Shown here in pieces: positions 35,390 to 43,250 of a DNA stretch of 64,000 nucleotides. Source of the DNA: Muribaculaceae bacterium Isolate-037 (Harlan) (lineage in GTDB: Bacteria > Bacteroidota > Bacteroidia > Bacteroidales > Muribaculaceae). Location of the stretch: the NCBI GenBank assembly GCA_003762615.1, contig RIAZ01000004.1, forward strand, positions 1 through 64,000. The letters run 5' to 3'. Numbering within the stretch: the first letter of the stretch is position 1; every line of letters begins with the position of its first letter. Made by a program: the position numbers and the translations under genes. The notes below the pieces were generated by a model. It had not been told where the DNA came from and did no database searches. It saw nothing but the letters and a program-made list of their open reading frames with translations.

Positions 35390-35758
35390 TCAGTCTGTAT
35401 CCTCGATATATTCTATCGGAGCGTCTTCCCAAAGGGATTCAAGTGAATAAAACTCGCGCACTTCAGGAAGAAAAACATGGACCATGATGTAGCCATAGTC
35501 AATCACTATCCATTGGCAATTCTTATATCCTTCGTAATTAAAAGGCTTGACTCCACATTCAAGATTAAGCTTTTCCCTTACAGAGTCGGCAATTGCCGCC
35601 ACTTGAGATGTGCTGTTGCCTTGGCATATAATCAGTTTGCTTGCTGAAGCAGAATCTAAGGATGATAAATCGACAACGACAGTCTTTTTCCCTTTTTTAT
35701 CAGAAATCGCGTCAATAATCAGAGGTGTTATGTCAGAATTACTTTGCATTCGCTGCAT
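35390..35758 (-). CDS. rsfS: Ribosome silencing factor
   Basis: RsfS binds ribosomal protein uL14 and blocks subunit joining when nutrients run short. The 122-residue product shows the family core LIICQGNSTSQVAAIADSVRE, the conserved WIVIDYGYIMVHVFLPEVRE and the C-terminal YSLESLWEDAP. Starts at 35779, 35758 or 35749 are all possible; I took the middle one. It lies 99 bases upstream of ftsH and is probably co-transcribed with it. Confidence 0.93.
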   Translation of the reverse strand: MQRMQSNSDITPLIIDAISDKKGKKTVVVDLSSLDSASASKLIICQGNSTSQVAAIADSVREKLNLECGVKPFNYEGYKNCQWIVIDYGYIMVHVFLPEVREFYSLESLWEDAPIEYIEDTD

Positions 35759-35941
35759 TATTATGATAGAGTTAAACAATCCCCGGTGTTATGATCAAGT
35801 CATAATTCACGGGTGACTATTAATATAACAAAAGTCATGCCAAAAATATCATGAATCATCAATAAAAAGAGAGTCATAAGGAATTTTATAGCATGTTTTC
35901 AGAGAAGTAGTGCATACTTCGAAAGAATACCGCGAAATTAC

Positions 35942-35976
35942 AAAAAAATGCCCACACTGCAAAATGAGGTGGGCAT
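35942..35976 (-). terminator. sodB terminator
   Basis: ATGCCCAC (35948-35955) pairs with GTGGGCAT (35969-35976), and on the minus strand the stem runs into seven Us (plus-strand A-run 35942-35948). It starts 30 bases after the sodB stop and separates it from rsfS. Confidence 0.85.
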
Positions 35977-36005
35977 TCAGAAATCTTAAAAAATGTGATA
36001 TGCGT

Positions 36006-36584
36006 TTATCTGTATCTCATTTCAATGACAGACCAATCTACGATATCCCATAATTTATGGAGATAGTCTGCTCTCAGATTTTGGTAGTCAAGATAGTATG
36101 CATGTTCCCATACGTCAAACACGAGAAGCGGTTTGAGTCCCTTCGTCAGAGGGTTCTCAGCATTTTTCCCTTGGATGATGCAGAGCTTGTTGTCGTGATC
36201 GACTGCCAGCCATACCCATCCGGAACCGAATAGGGTAGCGCCTGCCTCTTCAAACTGATGCTTGAATTCATCAATACTGCCGAATTGCTCCTCGATCTGA
36301 TCGCGCAGAGATCCTGACGGCTCTTTAAGACCATCGGGGGAGAACTGGAAGAAATAAAAGATGTGATTCCAGGCTTGCGATGCATTGTTGAAGAGTTTTC
36401 CTTCGCTCTTGACAATGATGTCTTCAAGCGCCATATCTTCAAATTCAGTTCCGGCAATCAGTTTGTTTAGAGTATCGATGTATGCTTTTTCATGCTTTCC
36501 ATAATGATACTCAATGGTAAGAGGTGAAATCACAGGAGCAAGTGCATCCTGTGCATAAGGAAGTTTTGGTTGTGTGAATTTCAT
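36006..36584 (-). CDS. sodB: Superoxide dismutase, Fe/Mn type
   Basis: The 192-residue enzyme converts superoxide to hydrogen peroxide and oxygen. Metal ligands are visible in EYHYGKHEKAYID (His), QAWNHIFYF (His) and DVWEHAYYLDYQN (Asp and His). GSGWVWLAVD is the usual central motif. Length matches cytosolic homodimers, and many Bacteroides enzymes of this type are cambialistic. Two overlapping TATATTTG boxes sit 25-40 bases upstream on the minus strand. It is monocistronic with its own terminator. Confidence 0.96.
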   Translation of the reverse strand: MKFTQPKLPYAQDALAPVISPLTIEYHYGKHEKAYIDTLNKLIAGTEFEDMALEDIIVKSEGKLFNNASQAWNHIFYFFQFSPDGLKEPSGSLRDQIEEQFGSIDEFKHQFEEAGATLFGSGWVWLAVDHDNKLCIIQGKNAENPLTKGLKPLLVFDVWEHAYYLDYQNLRADYLHKLWDIVDWSVIEMRYR

Positions 36585-36680
36585 ATTTTTTCGTATATTT
36601 GGTTTTTCAAATATAACAAATATATATGCCTTAAGGTTTGCTTGGATTGCCTGTCCATTGAATTGACTTTAGACGGGGTC

Positions 36681-37301
36681 TTAAGCCATCGGGAGAGCCC
36701 CAATGAAATTCTCTGTCTCTTTCGTAATGTCGACAGAGTTTGCGATTGCGTTGCTGACGGCGATTCCATTTATTCCGGCATTCAGCAGAGAGGGGATATC
36801 GTCATAGGTTATGCCACCTTCCGCCACTCTCGGAATATTGATTTCGTTTTCCTCCATCTTATCGCAAATTGATTTTACGCCTTCTACTCCAAGTTCGGGT
36901 GATTCGTCATTCTTGCAACCCGATTTCCGGAATGGGGCAAGCATGAAATAGTCAATATCAAGACTGCTGACGGATAATATATCTTGGAAACTGTGTACAA
37001 CAACCCCGATTACGGCAGCCGGACCGAGAATCATCCTCGCTTTGCTTGCCGGAATGTCGTCTTTATGCAGACACACGCCTCCAACGTTTAATTCCTTAGC
37101 CAATTCAGCATTACTTTCAAGGATTAGGAATACTTCTTTTTCAATACATAGAGGTTTAATTGCCTCAACTGCCTCGCGTATCTCAGAATCGGAGGCATCG
37201 GGCATGCTTATCTGTACCCATTTGCAACCGCCTTTAATCACGGCTTTGATCTGGTCAATGACCGGGGTATCACTTTTTGTGTCGGTAATGAATTGTAGCA
37301 T
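36681..37301 (-). CDS. Divergent thiamine phosphate synthase / TenI-like protein
   Basis: The 206-residue TIM barrel belongs to the ThiE/TenI family. ThiE joins HMP-PP and thiazole phosphate; TenI is an isomerase or aromatase relative. Matching segments are VIKGGCKWVQISMPD, AKELNVGGVCLHKDDIPAS, GVVVHSFQDI and PRVAEGGITYDDI. The usual ThiE signatures (QLREK; DGVHLGQ-DD; GxS-H) are altered, so synthase activity is not certain. No thiC, thiG, thiH or thiF is nearby; only a ThiS-like gene lies about 150 bases upstream. Confidence 0.7.
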   Translation of the reverse strand: MLQFITDTKSDTPVIDQIKAVIKGGCKWVQISMPDASDSEIREAVEAIKPLCIEKEVFLILESNAELAKELNVGGVCLHKDDIPASKARMILGPAAVIGVVVHSFQDILSVSSLDIDYFMLAPFRKSGCKNDESPELGVEGVKSICDKMEENEINIPRVAEGGITYDDIPSLLNAGINGIAVSNAIANSVDITKETENFIGALPMA

Positions 37302-37452
37302 AATTAATCTGTTTTAAGGAATCATATATAGGATTGAGTGGAGAATCCTATTGTCCAGAGGTGAGGACACGGGACTCCAGACAGAGCCACTGAGTTTAGC
37401 CCGGAACTCCAGACAAGTTTCATATATAAAATGATTGAATATATGAAGTTGT
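37302..37452. repeat. Intergenic relatives of the GC-rich repeat
   Basis: Two short copies of the arm seen at 16867-16877 occur here: GGACACGGGACTCCAG (37365-37380) and CCCGGAACTCCAG (37400-37412). They sit between the ThiE-like and ThiS-like genes. A short inverted pair, AGGATT facing GAATCCT (37330-37349), precedes them. Confidence 0.5.
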
Positions 37453-37644
37453 TCAGATTGTATCTACTGATATTCTGTCAAGGTGCTGTAGATTTGTTGA
37501 TGTCCAACTTTTGTTTGGAATTTTTATGCCGTTGATATAGACTTTAGATATGAGTGGGTTGAATCCTTTCCATTTCATGAAGTCATCTACCGACATGAAA
37601 TCTGACGGTAGGGCTATGATAGTGTTTTCAAATAGTATTTTCAT
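37453..37644 (-). CDS. ThiS-like beta-grasp protein without C-terminal Gly-Gly
   Basis: The 63-residue protein follows the sulfur-carrier ThiS pattern: a short N-terminal strand (MKILFENTIIALP), the helix SVDDFMKWKGF, the strand VYINGIKIPNKSW and the end LQHLDRISVDTI. ThiS must end in Gly-Gly to be adenylylated and thiocarboxylated. Here the stop follows Ile directly, and none of the frames past the stop restores Gly-Gly. So it is either a non-functional remnant or a ThiS-fold protein with another job. It is followed by the ThiE-like gene in the same direction. Confidence 0.6.
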   Translation of the reverse strand: MKILFENTIIALPSDFMSVDDFMKWKGFNPLISKVYINGIKIPNKSWTSTNLQHLDRISVDTI

Positions 37645-37664
37645 AATTAATTGAATGTTGAGAT

Positions 37665-38423
37665 TTAGATTGCATCAATTCTATGCCCGACACTGATCCC
37701 TTTGTCGCAATCAGGGAGAGCTGATTCTATATCCTCACGGCATTTTGCCATGAGGAGCTTTGTATTGAACCCACGTTCGCCGGGATATATGGGTTTATGT
37801 ATAGTGAGAGTTATCTGTCCGGGCGTTATATTATATGAGAAGCGGGGCATTCTCTTGAAACTTCCGTCGATAGTGATCGGCACCACTGGCAGACGGAATT
37901 CAGTGGCAAGCATAAAAGCACCGCGTTTGAACGGGATCATCTTTCCATCCCATGAACGGCTCCCTTCAGGGAATATAACGAGCGACATGCCCTCCTTCAG
38001 GGTGTCTTCCGCCTCTGCTATAGTCTGCTTTATGGCGGCGATATTCGAGTCGTCGACAAATATATGGTGCGCACGTTTGCATGCCGGACCTACCATGAAT
38101 ATTTTTTCAAGGCTTTTTTTCATCAGCCATTTGAAGTTATGGTTAAGGTATCCGTATATAGCCCAAATGTCGAAAGCCCCCTGATGGTTTGCCACGAAAA
38201 TATAGGAAGTGTTTCTGTCAATATTCTCCCTGCCTACCACCTTTATATTTACAAACATAAGGCGGCAAGAGAGTCTTGCCCAAATATGAGGTGGATAATA
38301 GCCCCACCAATGGGTGCCAAACAGGAGGGATCCAATGCTCGTGACTAAAGCCGTTAAGAAAGTTGCGACGACGAAGATAGGCGCCGCGATAAGCCATTGA
38401 TATATAAGAATGAGAATTTTCAT
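37665..38423 (-). CDS. plsC: 1-acyl-glycerol-3-phosphate acyltransferase (PlsC family)
   Basis: The 252-residue membrane enzyme acylates lysophosphatidate to phosphatidate in phospholipid synthesis. It has the catalytic NHQGAFD (HX4D box), the substrate-binding FPEGSRSW, and a third motif VPITIDGSF. An N-terminal membrane segment is clear (YQWLIAAPIFVVATFLTALV). It ends 20 bases before the ThiS-like start. Confidence 0.93.
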   Translation of the reverse strand: MKILILIYQWLIAAPIFVVATFLTALVTSIGSLLFGTHWWGYYPPHIWARLSCRLMFVNIKVVGRENIDRNTSYIFVANHQGAFDIWAIYGYLNHNFKWLMKKSLEKIFMVGPACKRAHHIFVDDSNIAAIKQTIAEAEDTLKEGMSLVIFPEGSRSWDGKMIPFKRGAFMLATEFRLPVVPITIDGSFKRMPRFSYNITPGQITLTIHKPIYPGERGFNTKLLMAKCREDIESALPDCDKGISVGHRIDAI

Positions 38424-38543
38424 GCTGTAAATTTACGTTTATAATACAACATATTTGCTATTAGTTGTTTAGTTGGTTTGGCTCCATCTGTGGGTGACAA
38501 ACGGGTACCAAAATGTTCAAAAATGGGGTAGGAGAGGGGTGTT

Positions 38544-39590
38544 TTAGTCATAAAGGGGATCATTCCCGAATTTTTCCTTCCGGCTCTTTTCCTTGAGCAA
38601 TTTCTTATTGGCAGTGTTACCAAGTTCGGGATGATCAGCCACAAATTGCAGGAAAGTGATGCGTTCTCTGAGTGGCGGATGGTCAGATATTTCCTTTTCC
38701 TCCTCGGTCATTTGGTAAGGATAGTTTGCTTCGAGTATTTTCAATGTCTCGATATATTCCCGTCCATCACGTCCCGACCATTCCAAAAAACGGAATGCCA
38801 TGAGATCCGCTTCAAGTTCCTGCTCCTGCATGTATTTGAAATGGTATTTGACCAGATCCTCATGATGTGACTGTATCATTCCATAGTAATTGTCAATCTC
38901 GGCCTGAATTATTTTCTTGCTTATGGAATCTGGCGTAGTTGTGGGGAGAGGGAAAAATATACTTGTAGTCATTTTTGAGACAGCCTGTAGACCGGCTGTG
39001 ACTGCCACGATAAGATCATTCCTGCGTCGTCTCTTTGCATCAGAATATAGAGAGTTCTCTATATGCGAAAGACAAGAATGGGCATATTCATGAGCGGCAA
39101 CTCCCAGGAGTCTGTCCTCGGTCATGCCTTTTGCGAACAATAACCCTACATTAAGTCCGACCACATGACCGTCGGATGAAAGGGTGCTGAATGCATCTAT
39201 GGTCTTGTCCGCCACAAAGCATACCTCCATATCCTTCAGTTTCCCTATGACTGAGTAGATAGAGTCGGCGTATGGTTGTAGCTCCTCCAATACATCTGGG
39301 CTGTATTTAGGCTCAAACCGAACCATTTCTGAAATCTTCCGGTCAACCTCCCTTTCTGCACCACGCTTTGTCGCCATCTTTTCCCGGAACTCCTGATACG
39401 TCTGATTATTCTCCAACATGGAAGTCCAGAAGTCTGCGGGATTATCGCTCTTAAGATTTTTTGTGACATCATCGACATCATGTTTCTCGACAAACTTTTG
39501 GAATGAACGCTCGGCATGTGCTGGCAATGCCATGAGGACACCACATGCAATGATTATGTGTTTCAGAATTTTCATGCGATTTGTAATCAT
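38544..39590 (-). CDS. Exported M48-family metalloprotease
   Basis: The 348-residue protein has a signal peptide (LKHIIIACGVLMALPAHA) and the zinc motif AAHEYAHSCLSHIE (HExxH), with a downstream glutamate in QEQELEADLMAFRFLEWSG as third ligand. This is the M48 Ste24/BepA-like fold, which acts on envelope proteins. The ATG at 39590 overlaps the stop of the preceding membrane-protein gene (ATGA), suggesting coupling. The ATG at 39575 gives a more typical signal peptide. Confidence 0.88.
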   Translation of the reverse strand: MITNRMKILKHIIIACGVLMALPAHAERSFQKFVEKHDVDDVTKNLKSDNPADFWTSMLENNQTYQEFREKMATKRGAEREVDRKISEMVRFEPKYSPDVLEELQPYADSIYSVIGKLKDMEVCFVADKTIDAFSTLSSDGHVVGLNVGLLFAKGMTEDRLLGVAAHEYAHSCLSHIENSLYSDAKRRRRNDLIVAVTAGLQAVSKMTTSIFFPLPTTTPDSISKKIIQAEIDNYYGMIQSHHEDLVKYHFKYMQEQELEADLMAFRFLEWSGRDGREYIETLKILEANYPYQMTEEEKEISDHPPLRERITFLQFVADHPELGNTANKKLLKEKSRKEKFGNDPLYD

Positions 39591-39907
39591 ATTTGCATGA
39601 TTAGGAAAACGATTGAAGTCAAATAGGCAATTGGTAAAAGGAATGCAGAGACCAATTCAAGTCCCGGCAATGGAGGAAATACGACTTTAACGACAAATGT
39701 AACTCCAAAAGCGGCAATTGGAACCCACCATGTTGTTAAAAAGCATGACCATATCAGAAGACCATAAATTGTAAAACCAACAAACCATGTCATAAAATTA
39801 AGATAGTTGAACATGCCAACAGACGCGCCATTAAAATCCTTCGCATAACGAGCTGTAAAAAATTGCAGGAAACTTGTTATGCATAATGCCCAAATAAAGA
39901 GTTTCAT
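39587..39907 (-). CDS. Small membrane protein
   Basis: The 106-residue product has three or four hydrophobic segments (FIWALCITSFLQFF, WFVGFTIYGLLIWSCFLTTW, VPIAAFGVTFVVKVVF, SAFLLPIAYLTSIVFLIM). No family is recognised. It sits between a larger membrane protein (5-base gap) and the M48 protease (4-base overlap), so the three are likely one operon. Confidence 0.6.
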   Translation of the reverse strand: MKLFIWALCITSFLQFFTARYAKDFNGASVGMFNYLNFMTWFVGFTIYGLLIWSCFLTTWWVPIAAFGVTFVVKVVFPPLPGLELVSAFLLPIAYLTSIVFLIMQI

Positions 39908-39912
39908 TTCAG

Positions 39913-40569
39913 TTATTTATTATTTGCAATCCATTTCTCTCCATTGTCGTTTTTGATGGATCTTGCTGTAGAGATTACTTCGTCTTTCGTCAACATTAAG
40001 ATCTCAGAATTCGGTTTGGCGAAAATATATTTCCCTTCAAACTTGTCGCCGTATTCGCATTCCCCGATCCCATCAAGATAAACAATATCTTTGTATTTGA
40101 GCCGCTTTAAGGGGATAGTGTCTGATTCTACAAGTTTGTTGGTTTTACTTATTTTGGCTGATGGTTTTCTGAATTTATTTCTAAGCATTACGGCTGCAAA
40201 AATCATTGCTGACCAAAAGAGAGCGCTGATTAAAACGGGGATATATTGCTCAGCGATGAAGGCGGAATCTCTAATTAGCATAGGTTCGAGTTGCATGTAT
40301 GAGATTATCGTGAATATTGACGTCAAGAGTTTGAATCCGGTAAGTATAAAAATCACAATTGCAAGTCCGGTGGTGGAAGTCCGATAATTCTCACTCCCAA
40401 AGATTCTTTGTGCAATTTTCCCTTTTATACATAGAATCACTCCCAAAGAAAGTCCGAAAGAAGCAACAAGCAAAGGCAAACCACATAAAATGAAGATTAT
40501 TCCGGGAATTACCATAATTGCAAATCCAATACCGGCTAAGGATGCCGCATATTTTACTGTATTACTCAT
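39913..40569 (-). CDS. Hypothetical membrane protein with cytosolic tail
   Basis: The 218-residue protein has a glycine-rich N-terminal hydrophobic hairpin (AGIGFAIMVIPGIIFILCGL and ASFGLSLGVILC), two more membrane segments, and a soluble C-terminal ~75 residues with an SH3-like look (LKYKDIVYLDGIGECEYGDK). I do not recognise it. It heads the probable operon with the small membrane protein and the M48 protease. Confidence 0.6.
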   Translation of the reverse strand: MSNTVKYAASLAGIGFAIMVIPGIIFILCGLPLLVASFGLSLGVILCIKGKIAQRIFGSENYRTSTTGLAIVIFILTGFKLLTSIFTIISYMQLEPMLIRDSAFIAEQYIPVLISALFWSAMIFAAVMLRNKFRKPSAKISKTNKLVESDTIPLKRLKYKDIVYLDGIGECEYGDKFEGKYIFAKPNSEILMLTKDEVISTARSIKNDNGEKWIANNK

Positions 40570-40591
40570 AACTCAAAGTATATTAGAATAG

Positions 40592-41059
40592 TTATTTCCT
40601 TTCCATTAAAAGGTTAATCAATCTCTCTTTCTCCTCCAGCTGTTTCTCCGCACTTGCAAGCAGCTTCCGGAGCATATCTATTTCAAGCGACATTTTCTCA
40701 ACCGTATGCTTGGTTTCATCAGAACTTCCAGAAGGCAAGACAACTTCATCCAGCTTAATATCCGTAATATCCTCAACTTGCGTATCAGCCATACTGTCTC
40801 CCAGATGCTCAATCTTGAATTCTTTGCCGGCTAATGCATATTTTCCTTTGGACTCATACTTTTCATCCAAATTTTCTCCGAAGAAATAACCGATATTTAC
40901 ATTTAACACAGCAGCAATTTTTTCAAGATCCAAAGCTTGGATATTATTTTCACGAATACACCGATGCAAATTTTGTTCGGTCATACCAATAGCTTCAGAT
41001 AAACCCTTAACTCCACCTTTCCTTTTTCTACACAAATTTTTTATTAATTGTAAATCCAT
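40592..41059 (-). CDS. XRE-family prophage repressor-like protein
   Basis: The 155-residue protein has an N-terminal helix-turn-helix (GGVKGLSEAIGMTEQNLHRC), then a linker, and a C-terminal leucine-rich coiled coil (KMSLEIDMLRKLLASAEKQL) for dimerisation. It is the first leftward gene facing a rightward phage early region across a palindromic operator zone, the usual lysogeny-switch layout. There is no LexA-like peptidase motif, so induction by self-cleavage is not expected. Confidence 0.8.
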   Translation of the reverse strand: MDLQLIKNLCRKRKGGVKGLSEAIGMTEQNLHRCIRENNIQALDLEKIAAVLNVNIGYFFGENLDEKYESKGKYALAGKEFKIEHLGDSMADTQVEDITDIKLDEVVLPSGSSDETKHTVEKMSLEIDMLRKLLASAEKQLEEKERLINLLMERK

Positions 41060-41081
41060 ATAAGACAGAGATTTATAATTT

Positions 41082-41160
41082 AATACGAAAAAATAATTTA
41101 GTAATTAATATTTTTTAACACGAAAAAATAATTTCGTGACTAAAAAATATTTTACCTTTG
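41082..41160 (+). promoter_or_regulatory. Lysogeny-switch operators and early promoter
   Basis: The sequence ACGAAAAAATAATTT occurs twice, at 41084-41098 and 41119-41133, 35 bases apart. The second copy is a perfect palindrome, CACGAAA...TTTCGTG (41118-41138). A TACCTTTG minus-7 box (41153-41160) follows, so the palindrome covers the minus-33 region and repressor binding would block early transcription. The leader to the first ATG (41191) is about 25 bases. Confidence 0.65.
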
Positions 41161-41190
41161 CACCATAAAGTTACAAATAAACACACAAAC

Positions 41191-41397
41191 ATGCAAACAA
41201 ACACCTCACAAATACAAGACATTCCGGCACTCACCGCGCTCCGGAACATGGAGATAGGGGAGACCTGTTCCTTCCCCATCGAGCGGACGAGCTACATACG
41301 CTCCCTCACTTCACGCTTCGGCTTGGAATGGAACAAGACCTTCCGCACCAAGACCGACCGCGAGCTACGTATCATCAAAGTAGCACGCACGTCATGA
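41191..41397 (+). CDS. Small early phage protein
   Basis: The 68-residue product starts at the ATG closest to the early promoter (MQTNTSQIQDIPALTALRNM). It has a beta-rich basic C-terminal half (TKTDRELRIIKVARTS). It resembles small phage proteins that modulate DNA-binding partners, but I cannot name a family. It overlaps the next gene by 4 bases (ATGA). Confidence 0.6.
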   Translation: MQTNTSQIQDIPALTALRNMEIGETCSFPIERTSYIRSLTSRFGLEWNKTFRTKTDRELRIIKVARTS

Positions 41398-41684
41398 GCA
41401 TCGACGAACGCCTCGAGCGCATAGAGACTCTCGTCTCCATCAATGCGAAGGAAGTGCTGACCGTAAAGGAAGTCTCCTTGCTGATAGGCAGGTCAGAGAG
41501 CCGCATACGCCACCTCGTTGCCGACCGCGAGATACCACACTACAAGAACGACCGCGGACAGGTCAATTTCCGCAGATCCGAGATAGAGGCATGGCAACTC
41601 GGCGAAAGGATCCCCACCAGAGCGGAGACCGACTCCAAGGCAGCCACCTATATCGTGACAAAGAGAATGAAAAAAGCAAGATAA
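41394..41684 (+). CDS. Excisionase-family helix-turn-helix protein
   Basis: The 96-residue protein contains a MerR-like HTH of the helix_turn_helix_17/excisionase type (VLTVKEVSLLIGRSESRIRH, then EIPHYKNDRGQVNFRRSEIE, the typical wing). Such proteins bend DNA at attachment sites or regulate early genes. The start overlaps the stop of the preceding gene. Confidence 0.8.
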   Translation: MSIDERLERIETLVSINAKEVLTVKEVSLLIGRSESRIRHLVADREIPHYKNDRGQVNFRRSEIEAWQLGERIPTRAETDSKAATYIVTKRMKKAR

Positions 41685-41704
41685 CCCTCAAATACCCCAG
41701 GACA

Positions 41705-41977
41705 ATGAAAATACTAAAATCTATCATACGGTTGATGATACTCCTCTCCCTATCCACAAGTGTACTCATAACAATCTTTATAGCAGATCCTAATCCTATC
41801 GGGCCGTCTACCTTCGGCCTGTGGGTGCTCTCCCTGCTCGGCTCCAAACTGATCGCCGTGCTCTCGGCTGTCGCCCTCGTCCTCCTCTACAACGTATGGG
41901 CACGACGCGACCCCTGGCTGATGCGCTTCGAGCGGTGGTGCCGCCGTGCAGAGGAGACACCCGACTATTATTCGTGA
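41705..41977 (+). CDS. Two-helix small membrane protein
   Basis: The 90-residue product has two membrane segments (IIRLMILLSLSTSVLITIFI and LIAVLSAVALVLLYNVWA) and an Arg/Trp-rich tail. Position in the early phage region suggests a superinfection-exclusion or host-takeover role, but this is only positional. I see no known family. Confidence 0.55.
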   Translation: MKILKSIIRLMILLSLSTSVLITIFIADPNPIGPSTFGLWVLSLLGSKLIAVLSAVALVLLYNVWARRDPWLMRFERWCRRAEETPDYYS

Positions 41978-42059
41978 TGGCAATTCCTATTTCACACTTT
42001 AAAGGTTCATATAAATGGAAAATTTGCAACCCCTCCCGTCGTGATGACGTGAGGGTGTA

Positions 42060-42149
42060 CGCCCGGTAGCTCAGCGGTAGAGCGGCATGGAATCCGGATC
42101 ATCCGGACAACTCATGCGGTCGGCGGTTCGACCCCGCCCCGGGTGCCCA
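42060..42149 (+). tRNA. tRNA-like gene with hairpin inserted in the anticodon loop
   Basis: All arms of a class I tRNA are present: acceptor CGCCCGG (42060-42066) with CCGGGTG (42139-42145), U8 A9, D-arm GCTC/GAGC with GG in the loop, anticodon stem GCATG (42085-42089) with CATGC (42113-42117), variable GGTC, and T-arm GGCGG-TTCGACC-CCGCC. The discriminator C is followed by an encoded CCA (42147-42149). The anticodon loop is 23 instead of 7 nucleotides and contains a second hairpin, TCCGGA-TCA-TCCGGA (42093-42107), whose apex reads UCA. The flanks (CATG...CATG, GGTCGGCGGTTC) resemble methionine-type tRNAs. As drawn it should not decode normally; a tRNA-derived regulatory or decoy RNA, or an unusual opal-reading tRNA, are options. 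Confidence 0.75.
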
Positions 42150-42238
42150 AAAGGACTTCGTCCTGCTCTTGATTGATTCCGGTGGCACTGCCGTCACGGT
42201 GGTGCCGCCATTTTCCAATCAATGCAGACGATTCCGAT
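42150..42238 (+). other. Hairpins after the tRNA-like gene
   Basis: AGGAC-TTC-GTCCT (42152-42164) is a tight hairpin straight after CCA. A larger one follows: ATTGATT (42172-42178) pairs with AATCAAT (42217-42223), and inside it GGTGGCAC (42181-42188) pairs with GTGCCGCC (42202-42209). They may mark the 3' processing site and termination of the tRNA-like transcript, or act in the recT leader. Confidence 0.55.
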
Positions 42239-42265
42239 AATATCAACCTCTAAAAATAATCAATC

Positions 42266-43228
42266 ATGAGTGCAAACAGATTCGCCGACACTCTCGGCAA
42301 GCTCCAGCAGATGAAACCGTGGGACGTACCCCTCGATCCCAACGTGACAAACCACATCGTCACCCTCTACAACTCCATCCACGGAGAGGGCGGCGAATGT
42401 TTCGCCGAACGTGAGTCACGCTACATCAACCGCATGATCGTCGACGACAAGAACAAATGGAACGTCACCTCCCTCTCCGTATTTCTCGCATTCGTCGACC
42501 TCGCCGTCAAGGATCTCACCCTCGAACCCGGCGCACAGGCAGTATGCTATCTCCTCCACCGTGGCACGCCGATAACCGTCCCCGATGCCTCCGGCAAGCT
42601 CTCCGAGGTCTGGGAAAACCGCGTCTACATCTCAATCACCGGATACGGCGAGATACTCCTCCGCCAGCGTGCCGGACAAATACGCCACTGCGACACCCCA
42701 ACCGTCGTTTACGAAGGCGACGAGTTCTCCTATCGCGAGCGCGATGGCCGCAAGTATGTCTCCTACGGCCTCAACCTCTCCCACAACGTGGCGAATCCCA
42801 TAGCCTGCTTCATGAAGATAACCCGTATCGATGCCTCCGTCGATTATGCAATCATCCTTCCAGAAGCATGGGCACGCCTCGCGAAATACTCCGGCAAGAA
42901 CAACAAGGGGAAGGTCAACGCCCTTTACACCTCCGGCGAGGGCAACACCATCGATCCCGGCTTCCTCATCGCAAAATGCGTCAAGCACGCATTCAAGAGC
43001 TACCCCAAGCTCCCCATCGGAAAAGGGATGGTCATGGAGGCAGACATGCCGGAAGAGGAGGAGCAGATGCCCGACTATTACAATCTCGGTGCCACTCCTG
43101 AATCTACTGAACCTGCCGGATCCAAGAAAACCCCCGAATCATTCGCCGAGCCTGCCGACTGCACAGGCGGCGTGACGGTGGATCCCGCAGCCGATAACGC
43201 CGACGGTGAAGACGACGGGACATGGTAA
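42266..43228 (+). CDS. recT: RecT-family single-strand annealing protein
   Basis: The 320-residue protein matches the RecT/Redbeta-like annealing family: SVFLAFVDLAVKDLTLEPGA corresponds to the conserved AA.LGL.PG region, ITGYGEILLRQRAG to the GYKG...L..RSG region, and TIDPGFLIAKCVKHAFKSYP to the W..M.KKTA...L region. It anneals phage DNA during recombination with a 5'-3' exonuclease. A PD-(D/E)XK gene two positions downstream is its probable partner. The C-terminal ~55 residues are acidic, as in SSB-interacting tails. Confidence 0.85.
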   Translation: MSANRFADTLGKLQQMKPWDVPLDPNVTNHIVTLYNSIHGEGGECFAERESRYINRMIVDDKNKWNVTSLSVFLAFVDLAVKDLTLEPGAQAVCYLLHRGTPITVPDASGKLSEVWENRVYISITGYGEILLRQRAGQIRHCDTPTVVYEGDEFSYRERDGRKYVSYGLNLSHNVANPIACFMKITRIDASVDYAIILPEAWARLAKYSGKNNKGKVNALYTSGEGNTIDPGFLIAKCVKHAFKSYPKLPIGKGMVMEADMPEEEEQMPDYYNLGATPESTEPAGSKKTPESFAEPADCTGGVTVDPAADNADGEDDGTW

Positions 43229-43250
43229 AATCCTTAAAATAATATCAGTC

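Noticed and set aside
42060..42149. Selenocysteine tRNA (UCA anticodon)
   Set aside because: tRNA-Sec has a long acceptor and a long variable arm; here the acceptor is 7 bp, the variable region is 4 nt, and the extra hairpin is inside the anticodon loop.
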